A stretch of 9,036 nucleotides of DNA from Elusimicrobiota bacterium (GTDB lineage: Bacteria > RUG730): contig JAIRLV010000133.1 of NCBI GenBank assembly GCA_031259185.1, positions 1-9,036 of the forward strand, written 5' to 3'. The first letter of the stretch is position 1. Each line of letters starts with the position of its first letter. Positions 1-4,963 of the stretch are shown here, piece after piece. The translations under genes and the position numbers were made by a program. Below the pieces are notes generated by a model that made no database searches, was not told the origin of the DNA, and saw nothing but the letters and a program-made list of their open reading frames with translations.

Positions 1-969
1 GATATAAAAAATGATGGGAAAATGACTTTTAAAATAATCGTAGAAATAGAACCTGAATTTGAAGTAAAAAATTATAAAGGATTAAAAATACATAAAAAAG
101 AAATAAATGTTACAGAACAAGAAATAGATAGATATAAAAATGAAATTCTTGAAAAAAATGCAAAATTTGAAATAGACGAATTTGATATTGTCAAAGAAGA
201 TAGTTTTGTTTTGATTGATTATGTCGAGAAAATAGATGGTGTTGAGTACACTGGCGGACAAGGAAAGGGAATATTCGTCTCAATAAAAAACAGTGGGTTT
301 ATTGAGGGATTTGCAGCTGGACTAGTCGGGATGAAAACTGGCGAAATAAGGGATTTAAAATTAAAATTTCCTGAAGATTATAAGATAAAAGATTTAGCTT
401 CAAAAGACGTAATTTTTACAGTTACAATAAAAAAAATAAAGAAAAAAATATTGCCAGATCTTACAGATGAATTTGTTCAAAAACTTGGCATGAAAGACGT
501 AAAAGATTTTCAAGAAAAAATAAGGCAGAATATTAAAATTGAAAAAGAAAATAAAGAACAAAAAGAAATTGAGGAGCAAATTGTCAACCAATTGATTGAA
601 AAAAATGATATTTCAATTCCAAAAACTATGTTAAAAAATGAAATAGAAAGAATTAAAGAAAAAAGAAAAAAATGTTATGAAATGTATGGATGTAAAGATT
701 TTGATTTTTCGGATATGGCGGAAAAATTTGAAAGAGACGCAAAAAAGAATATAAAAGCTTATTATATTTTAAATGCAATTTTGAAAAAAGAAAGTTTTTT
801 GAGAGCGACACAAGAAGATTTTGAGAAAAAACTAGAAAAAGATATAACTGAAAATAAAGATAAATTTAAAGAAATAAAAGACTATTATGAAAAAAACAAA
901 GATAGAATTATGCTTAGTATAGAACAAGATAAATTATTTAATTTTTTAATAGATAATGCAAAAAAATAA
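1..969 (+). CDS. tig: Trigger factor (peptidyl-prolyl isomerase/chaperone), 5'-truncated by window edge
   Basis: This is the ribosome-associated chaperone that receives nascent chains and has FKBP-type prolyl isomerase activity. The frame is open from base 1, with seven codons before the first ATG at 22. That ATG is internal: it falls where the N-terminal ribosome-binding domain (with the signature that docks on L23) normally ends, so roughly the first 100 residues lie outside the window. Visible, numbered from base 1: the end of the first domain and linker (residues 1-60); an FKBP-like domain (about 62-147) with the family pattern D-Y...IDG.E..GG...-F..GF..GL.GM..GE....L.FPEDY; then the 'LPDLTDEFVQKLG' junction (about 151-163) and a long, Lys/Glu-rich helical C-terminal chaperone domain to the stop. 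Domain order and length match trigger factor well. The Lys/Glu richness and absence of Trp fit the AT-rich genome. An 84-nt gap separates it from gltD, with no functional link obvious. Confidence 0.93.
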   Translation, partial: DIKNDGKMTFKIIVEIEPEFEVKNYKGLKIHKKEINVTEQEIDRYKNEILEKNAKFEIDEFDIVKEDSFVLIDYVEKIDGVEYTGGQGKGIFVSIKNSGFIEGFAAGLVGMKTGEIRDLKLKFPEDYKIKDLASKDVIFTVTIKKIKKKILPDLTDEFVQKLGMKDVKDFQEKIRQNIKIEKENKEQKEIEEQIVNQLIEKNDISIPKTMLKNEIERIKEKRKKCYEMYGCKDFDFSDMAEKFERDAKKNIKAYYILNAILKKESFLRATQEDFEKKLEKDITENKDKFKEIKDYYEKNKDRIMLSIEQDKLFNFLIDNAKK

Positions 970-1042
970 TATTTATTTTGTCTAAAAACTATATTGAAAT
1001 TAAGATCAAATAAAAAAAATCACAGTAAAAAATCTTTTATTT

Positions 1043-1046
1043 GGAG
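1043..1046 (+). promoter_or_regulatory. Ribosome binding site that sets the gltD start
   Basis: GGAG sits seven bases before the ATG at 1054. No Shine-Dalgarno-like run precedes the in-frame TTG at 994, so the shorter 478-residue protein, which also begins where the family begins (MKKD.LGFL.I.R), is preferred. Confidence 0.8.
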
Positions 1047-1053
1047 AAGTATT

Positions 1054-2490
1054 ATGAAAAAAGATGTACTAGGTTTTTTGAAAATAAAAAGGCAAGCAAA
1101 TGTTTATAGAGATATTTTAGAAAGAATAAAAGATAACAAAGATGTTTTAATTTTAAAAAAAGAAGAAGATACAAAGAATCAAGCTTGTAGATGTATGGAT
1201 TGCGGCACTCCATTTTGTCATTCAAGCTGTCCTCTTGGAAATATTATTCCGGAATGGAATGAATTAATCTGGGCTGACAGATTCCAAGAAGCTTTTAAAT
1301 TTCTGCACTCGACAAATGTTTTGCCAGAAGTAACCGGAAGAATTTGCCCTGCGCTTTGTGAGGCTAGTTGCGTATTAGGAATTAACGATGATCCTATTAC
1401 AATTAGAGACAATGAGCTTTTTATTGTAGAAAAAGCCTTTTCAGATAACTTTATAAAAGCAAATCCGCCGAAAATTAGAATACACAAAAGAGTTGCAGTT
1501 ATCGGCAGTGGTCCAGCTGGGATTAGCACAGCATATTTTTTGAATCAAAAAGGTTATGAGGTGACTATTTTTGAAAAAGACGAAAATATTGGTGGAATTT
1601 TGAGGTATGGCATCCCAGATTTTAAGCTAGAAAAATATATTTTAGAAAGAAGAATAAAAATTTTAAAAGACGAAGGAATTATATTTAAAACAAAAGTGAA
1701 TGTTGGCATTGATTACAAAGTAGAGGATTTAAATAAAAATTTTGATGCTATATGTATCGCAATCGGTTCAAAAGTCCCTAGAGATATAAAAATAAAAGGT
1801 AGAGAATTGGATGGAATACATTTTGCAATGGATTTTCTTATAAATGCTAATAAAAGTGTTAGCGGAGAAAAAATAAAAGAGACAAAAATAACTGCAAAAG
1901 ATAAAAATGTTGTCGTAATTGGTGGAGGCGATACAGGAGCCGACTGTGTAGGAGTATGTATTAGACAAGGCGCAAAAAGTGTTACGCAAATAGAAATAAT
2001 GCCAAAACCACCGAAAGAAAGACCTCTAAATATGCCTTGGCCCAAATATCCTACAATTTTAAGAACCTCATCGTCCCATCAAGAAGGTGGGAAAAGATAT
2101 TGGGAGGTTTCTACGAAAGAATTTATTGGAGAAAATGGTAAACTGAAAGCATTAAAGTGTGAAAAAGTAAAATTTGGTCTGAATAAAGACGTTCACGGAA
2201 AGCTTTTAATGAATATCGTCCAAAATAGTGAATTTGAAATAGCAGCAGATTTAGCAATTTTAGCTATGGGTTTCACAAATCCAGAAAAAACAGGATTATT
2301 AGAAAATCTAAGTGTTGAAATAGATTCTAGAGGGAACATAAAAGCTTGTGATAGTGATTTTAAAACTAATGTTGACGGAGTTTTTGCTTGCGGCGATGCC
2401 AGACGCGGTGCGTCATTAATAGTTTGGGCTCTTTTTGAAGGAAAAAGTGTTGCTGATAATATTAACGAATATTTAAAGAGTAAAAAATAA
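1054..2490 (+). CDS. gltD: Glutamate synthase, small (beta) subunit-type NAD(P)H oxidoreductase
   Basis: Flavoprotein subunit that takes electrons from NAD(P)H and passes them through FAD and 4Fe-4S clusters to the glutamate-forming GltB subunit (glutamine + 2-oxoglutarate to 2 glutamate). The product is 478 aa, the usual GltD length. Cluster cysteines are C47-x2-C50-x4-C55-x3-C59 (CMDCGTPFCHSSC) and C98-x3-C102-x3-C106 (CPALCEASC). The FAD dinucleotide motif GSGPAG is at 151-156, the GGILRYGIPDFKLEK block at 180-194, the NAD(P)H motif GGGDTG at 290-295, and the C-terminal FAD contact GVFACGDARRGAS at 442-454. The start is the ATG at 1054, with GGAG seven bases before it. An in-frame TTG at 994 would add 20 basic residues, has no ribosome binding site and is unlike the family. 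No gltB lies in the window. A weak promoter (TTGTCT 978-983, 17 bp, TAAGAT 1001-1006) may serve it, or it may be read from tig. Homologous flavoprotein subunits of other enzymes (NfnB, the GltA type) are possible alternatives, but the PWP...LRTS.SH.EGG region favours GltD. Confidence 0.93.
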   Translation: MKKDVLGFLKIKRQANVYRDILERIKDNKDVLILKKEEDTKNQACRCMDCGTPFCHSSCPLGNIIPEWNELIWADRFQEAFKFLHSTNVLPEVTGRICPALCEASCVLGINDDPITIRDNELFIVEKAFSDNFIKANPPKIRIHKRVAVIGSGPAGISTAYFLNQKGYEVTIFEKDENIGGILRYGIPDFKLEKYILERRIKILKDEGIIFKTKVNVGIDYKVEDLNKNFDAICIAIGSKVPRDIKIKGRELDGIHFAMDFLINANKSVSGEKIKETKITAKDKNVVVIGGGDTGADCVGVCIRQGAKSVTQIEIMPKPPKERPLNMPWPKYPTILRTSSSHQEGGKRYWEVSTKEFIGENGKLKALKCEKVKFGLNKDVHGKLLMNIVQNSEFEIAADLAILAMGFTNPEKTGLLENLSVEIDSRGNIKACDSDFKTNVDGVFACGDARRGASLIVWALFEGKSVADNINEYLKSKK

Positions 2491-2657
2491 TTTTTTTCTG
2501 TCTACTTTACATCTTGTTTATATTTTATCATTCTAAAATTATCTATAAAAAAATTTAAAAACAAAAATATTGAAATAATCAAAATTATTACTACAACGTA
2601 AAAAGTCTAAGTAATGATTCTTTAAATAGCATTTCACTAAAATTTTTTAAAAATTTC

Positions 2658-2687
2658 TTGACAAAAAAAATCTAAAAAGTATATTAT
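2658..2687 (+). promoter_or_regulatory. Sigma70-type promoter of the first porin gene
   Basis: A perfect TTGACA (-35) at 2658-2663 is followed by overlapping -10 candidates: TATATT at 2680-2685 (16-bp spacer) and TATTAT at 2682-2687 (18-bp spacer). It would give transcription starting near 2694 and a leader of about 160 nt before the ATG at 2857. A full consensus -35 at correct spacing from a good -10 stands out even in this AT-rich sequence. Confidence 0.65.
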
Positions 2688-2689
2688 AT

Positions 2690-2710
2690 GAAAATGAAAA
2701 TCGTTTTCAT
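2690..2710 (+). promoter_or_regulatory. Fur-like palindrome overlapping the transcription start of the first porin
   Basis: ATGAAAA-TCG-TTTTCAT (2694-2710) is a perfect 7-bp inverted repeat. The 19-mer GAAAATGAAAATCGTTTTC (2690-2708) matches the classical Fur box GATAATGATAATCATTATC at 15 of 19 positions, including the repeated GAAAAT hexamers. It begins directly after the -10 element, a repressor position. A related 15-mer lies at the equivalent place before the second porin. Whether the protein is Fur, another Fur-family metal sensor or an unrelated dimeric regulator cannot be told from the site alone. Confidence 0.5.
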
Positions 2711-2828
2711 TTAGCTTTAAAAAAAAACTTGCAAGTTTATAATTTAAAGTATTTTTTTTAATTAAATTCAAAATAATTTTTATTTGTGGAAAGTTAAAAA
2801 TATTTATTTTTAATAAATACCAAATAAA

Positions 2829-2842
2829 TGAGCTTTTGCTCA
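2829..2842 (+). promoter_or_regulatory. Small hairpin directly upstream of the first porin's ribosome binding site
   Basis: TGAGC-TTTT-GCTCA forms a 5-bp stem with a 4-base loop in the mRNA, and AAGGAG follows it immediately (2844-2849), eight bases from the ATG. It may protect the messenger or influence ribosome access. A comparable hairpin precedes the amt ribosome binding site. Confidence 0.4.
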
Positions 2843-2856
2843 AAAGGAGTTAGTTA

Positions 2857-3570
2857 ATGGTCAAAGTAAAATTTTTCTCTCTAATCTCATTAATTTCATT
2901 TTTATTATCTGGAGTAATCTTAGCAGATTCTGGGTTTTTGGCAGATAATATTTCTGTAAATGCTGATGTTTCCTATTTGTCAAAATATGGATCTCGTATT
3001 ACAATTGGAGACGAAAATGGAGTCTTGGAAAAAACTTTTGGCATTTCACTTTTTGATTTTTCAGCATCTGTTTGGTCTAATCAAGGATTAAAAAAAGATG
3101 ACAACGGTGATCTTAGTAATGAAGTCAATTATACATTAGAATATGGCAGAACTTTTTTTGAAAAATTAAATTTGGCATTAGGTTATACAAGATATGATTT
3201 TCCAGACAATGATGCTGACTCTGACGAAATTTACATTGTAGCATCATATGATTTTTTAATTACGCCTCAATTTTTACTCGCTAATGATACAACAAATGGA
3301 GGACGATATTTTGAATTTGATTTAAGTTATACTCAACCAATTATAGAAAATTTATCACTAGGTCTAGGCGCTACATATGGAATTTACAATAAATACGGAG
3401 CTGATGAAGATGAAGGATCAGGATTTGATTTTAGATTGGAAATTGCTTGCAATTTATCAGAAAATTTGATTTTAACCCCAAATATTCATCTTTTAACTGG
3501 AACTACAAAAAATCTAGAAGAATATGATGATGAAGTTTATGGCGGAGTATCCTTAAGTTATTCTTTATAA
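2857..3570 (+). CDS. TorF/TIGR02001-like outer-membrane beta-barrel protein (porin paralogue 1)
   Basis: Predicted 237-aa outer-membrane barrel that would let small solutes cross the outer membrane; the substrate is unknown. Residues 1-23 are a signal peptide: MVKVK, a hydrophobic core, and a likely cut after ILA before DSG. The mature part alternates short amphipathic strands (SVNADVSYLSKY, FGISLFDFSASVW, LNLALGYTRYDF, YFEFDLSYTQPI, LSLGLGATYGIY, FDFRLEIACNL, YGGVSLSYSL) with loops rich in Asp and Glu. It ends in Tyr-Ser-Leu, compatible with an outer-membrane insertion signal, though a final Phe is commoner. It is plainly paralogous to the next gene (shared SKY, YDFS/FDFSAS-W-NQ, LGYTRY, QPIIENL, LLTG). 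Unlike it, paralogue 1 has SKYGSRIT where the TorF family usually shows Y.FRG, so it is the more divergent copy. The ATG follows AAGGAG at good spacing. It has its own promoter with a Fur-like site and is closed by a strong terminator. Family assignment rests on pattern recognition of the barrel and its paralogue. Confidence 0.75.
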   Translation: MVKVKFFSLISLISFLLSGVILADSGFLADNISVNADVSYLSKYGSRITIGDENGVLEKTFGISLFDFSASVWSNQGLKKDDNGDLSNEVNYTLEYGRTFFEKLNLALGYTRYDFPDNDADSDEIYIVASYDFLITPQFLLANDTTNGGRYFEFDLSYTQPIIENLSLGLGATYGIYNKYGADEDEGSGFDFRLEIACNLSENLILTPNIHLLTGTTKNLEEYDDEVYGGVSLSYSL

Positions 3571-3628
3571 TTTTAAAAAAAATTTTAATTACTAATCGCA
3601 AAATTTTTATTTTTTTCTATTATAAATT

Positions 3629-3672
3629 AAAGCACTGGATGAAAAATATTCAGTGCTTTTTTTATTTTATTT
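3629..3672 (+). terminator. Rho-independent terminator after the first porin
   Basis: AAAGCACTG (3629-3637) pairs perfectly with CAGTGCTTT (3651-3659). The stem can extend inward by a G-T and two A-T pairs, leaving a small A-rich loop, and a T-rich tract (3657-3672) follows. It is the only stem in the window with a real GC core plus T-tract. It lies 59 nt after the stop codon, so the first porin is transcribed as a single gene, separate from the second. Confidence 0.9.
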
Positions 3673-3933
3673 TTCAAAATATCTATTTAGTTTCCCAAAA
3701 AAATATCAATAAATTTTTCATTAAAACACAATCTTTAATAATTTAAATCCAATATTCTTACTAACTAATTTTAAAAAATGGTTTATTTTTAGATTTTTAA
3801 AATTTTAAATTAAATCGTAAATATAAAAATATATTTTTTACAGTTTTTTAATAAAATTTGATTTACAAAAATAAAAAAAATAAATTTTGTAGAGATAAAA
3901 TATATATTTTTACATATTTTTTATAAAATTTGC

Positions 3934-3962
3934 TTGACATTTATTTTTTTTAATGATATTTT
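3934..3962 (+). promoter_or_regulatory. Sigma70-type promoter of the second porin gene
   Basis: TTGACA at 3934-3939, a 17-bp spacer, then TATTTT at 3957-3962. As in the first porin, the -35 is preceded by CT (CTTGACA). The start would fall near 3969, giving a leader of about 60 nt. The -10 is imperfect, which leaves room for activation or a different exact hexamer. Confidence 0.55.
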
Positions 3963-3967
3963 ATTTT

Positions 3968-3982
3968 TGAAAGTACTTTTCA
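3968..3982 (+). promoter_or_regulatory. Operator-like inverted repeat at the second porin promoter
   Basis: TGAAAGTACTTTTCA is a 5-bp inverted repeat with a 5-bp spacer (TGAAA-N5-TTTCA). It matches the site before the first porin (TGAAAATCGTTTTCA) at 12 of 15 positions and starts 34 bases after the first base of the -35 box, against 37 there. By itself it is a poor Fur box because the flanking third hexamer is missing. The shared position and symmetry are what support a common regulator. Confidence 0.45.
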
Positions 3983-4014
3983 ATTTCTATTTTTATAATA
4001 TTTATTTTTAAAAA

Positions 4015-4020
4015 GGGGGA
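4015..4020 (+). promoter_or_regulatory. Unusual G-run ribosome binding site of the second porin
   Basis: AAAAGGGGGATT, with GGGGGA at 4015-4020 and ten bases to the ATG at 4031. The same 12-mer precedes the amt start. Pairing to the 16S tail CCUCC needs a G-U pair in the middle, and the spacing is at the long end, but no better Shine-Dalgarno run is present. Confidence 0.6.
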
Positions 4021-4030
4021 TTTTAAAATT

Positions 4031-4753
4031 ATGTTAAGATTATCAAAATTATTTGCTATTTTATTCATTTTTTTATTTTTCATTGTATCTGCTTTTTGCG
4101 GAGAGGGAGGATTTTTAGGAGACAAACTTTCAGTAGACGCTTCTTTTTCATATTATTCAAAATATATCTTTAGAGGTCAAATATTAGATAAGAACCCTGT
4201 TTTACAACAAGGACTAGGATTTTCTTTTTATGATTTTTCTATTTCTGCTTGGAATAATCAACCAGTACAAATAACTGGTACAGACGAGTTAGATTTTACA
4301 TTAGGATACGGCAAGACTTTTAATGAGAAAATAAATTTAGGATTAGGCTATACCAGATATACATACGCTAATGATTCGTCTCTTGGGGATAACGAATTTA
4401 CTTTTTCAGCCGCCTATGACGCTATTGTTACGCCGTCATTTCTATTTGCCTATTATAAAGTAGACGGATCGGATGCTAATGAATTTCAATATTATGAATT
4501 TAAACTAGCTTATTCACAGCCTATTATAGAAAATTTAACGGCAAATATTGACGGGATATATGGTTTATACGCTGGCGATATTGAAGGAAGTTATGTCGAT
4601 TTTGGAATTTCTGTAGACGTGAATTTGCTTGAAAACCTAACTTTTAGTCCTAATGTTCGTTTGTTAACTGGAAGAACGGATAAGCTAGAAGTAGCTACTG
4701 GCGAAGATGAAACTGATATTTACACCGGCTTATCTTTTGGATATTCTTTTTAA
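4031..4753 (+). CDS. TorF/TIGR02001-like outer-membrane beta-barrel protein (porin paralogue 2)
   Basis: Predicted 240-aa outer-membrane barrel and the more canonical of the tandem pair. The signal peptide spans about residues 1-23 (MLRLSK, a Phe/Ile/Leu-rich core, a cut near SAFCG/EGG); the Cys does not sit in a standard lipobox. The mature start LSVDASFSYYSKYIFRGQ followed by NPVLQQGLGFSFYDFS matches the TorF/TIGR02001 opening, in which a strand leads into Y.FRG and then a Gly-rich second strand. Further strands are LDFTLGYGKTF, INLGLGYTRYTY, EFTFSAAYDAIV, YYEFKLAYSQPI, LTANIDGIYGLY, VDFGISVDVNL and GLSFGYSF. The terminal Phe and preceding alternation fit a BAM-recognised last strand. Loops are acidic (VDGSDANEF, TGEDETDIY). 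The family is described as putative porins with no proven substrate. From memory, such proteins sit beside glnK-amtB in several Proteobacteria, and the position here before glnN and amt-PII suggests a role in nitrogen uptake. A weak AT-only hairpin follows at 4760-4779. Confidence 0.83.
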   Translation: MLRLSKLFAILFIFLFFIVSAFCGEGGFLGDKLSVDASFSYYSKYIFRGQILDKNPVLQQGLGFSFYDFSISAWNNQPVQITGTDELDFTLGYGKTFNEKINLGLGYTRYTYANDSSLGDNEFTFSAAYDAIVTPSFLFAYYKVDGSDANEFQYYEFKLAYSQPIIENLTANIDGIYGLYAGDIEGSYVDFGISVDVNLLENLTFSPNVRLLTGRTDKLEVATGEDETDIYTGLSFGYSF

Positions 4754-4892
4754 TGATTTTTGAAAAAAAATATTTTCAATATTATTATACACTTAAAAAA
4801 TATAAAATTTAGTAATTTTGTATAAAAATTGTATTATAAATTTTAATTTAATAAAAAATATAAAGTAAAAATTGTATATTTTACATATTTTA

Positions 4893-4929
4893 TTGAAATT
4901 TATTGACAAAAGTGTATAAAAAATATAAA
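4893..4929 (+). promoter_or_regulatory. Candidate promoter(s) of glnN
   Basis: Two overlapping sigma70-like arrangements precede glnN: TTGAAA (4893-4898), 16 bp, TATAAA (4915-4920); and TTGACA (4903-4908), 15 bp, TATAAA (4924-4929), with TAAATT at 4926-4931 as a 17-bp alternative. TTTTACATATTTT (4879-4891) lies just upstream, as it does before the second porin. No sigma54 -24/-12 (GG-N10-GC) pair is present. The low sequence complexity makes the exact hexamers uncertain. Confidence 0.45.
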
Positions 4930-4963
4930 TTATTCAGAAATCTTAAATAAAAGGAGAGCTTCT

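Larger units (their letters stand above)
2491..2856. other. AT-rich intergenic region between gltD and the first porin
   Basis: Nothing gene-like in 366 bases. The first 150 bases hold only an A-run/T-run at the gltD stop (about 2483-2497) that could act as a very weak terminator, and an all-AT inverted repeat near 2640-2656. The second half holds the porin promoter, a Fur-like palindrome and a leader of about 160 nt with three small inverted repeats: AAACTTGCAAGTTT (2725-2738); TATTTATT/AATAAATA (2801-2808 with 2812-2819); and TGAGC/GCTCA (2829-2842), which abuts the ribosome binding site. Confidence 0.7.
3571..4030. other. AT-rich intergenic region between the two porin genes
   Basis: 460 bases with no plausible gene on either strand. 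The region begins with the terminator of the first porin (3629-3672). Roughly 3673-3900 is A/T-only runs with no recognisable element beyond an imperfect inverted repeat TACAAAA/TTTTGTA (3864-3870 with 3885-3891). It ends with the promoter, inverted repeat and ribosome binding site of the second porin. Nothing suggests a decayed third copy of the porin. Confidence 0.65.

Noticed and set aside
22-24. ATG at 22 as the true start of a 315-residue protein
   Set aside because: The frame is open back to base 1, and the ATG falls inside the trigger factor sequence after the ribosome-binding domain. The gene is cut by the window edge, not short.
1218-2045. Reverse-strand open frames of 73-110 codons opposite gltD
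   Set aside because: They lie wholly within an intact, well-conserved gene, have no ribosome binding site or recognisable product, and reflect its codon pattern.
2637-2843. 68-codon reverse-strand open frame in the gltD-porin spacer
   Set aside because: It is a Phe/Ile/Asn/Lys-rich translation of AT-rich DNA. It covers the porin promoter and leader, has no ribosome binding site and resembles no family I recognise.
3673-3900. Remnant of a third porin gene or a small RNA between the porins
   Set aside because: No frame gives porin-like residues, and no GC-bearing stem or promoter-terminator pair is visible. It looks like plain AT-rich spacer.
4087-4102. Lipoprotein signal in the second porin (Cys near the cleavage site)
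   Set aside because: The residues before the Cys are S-A-F, with Phe at -1, which does not fit a lipobox. The barrel sequence and C-terminal Phe point to an ordinary signal peptidase I substrate.
4760-4779. TTGAAAA/TTTTCAA inverted repeat after the second porin as a third operator or a terminator
   Set aside because: The half-sites are spaced 8 bases apart, not 5, so it does not match the porin operator. It has no GC pair and no T-tract, so it is a poor terminator. It may be a chance product of composition.
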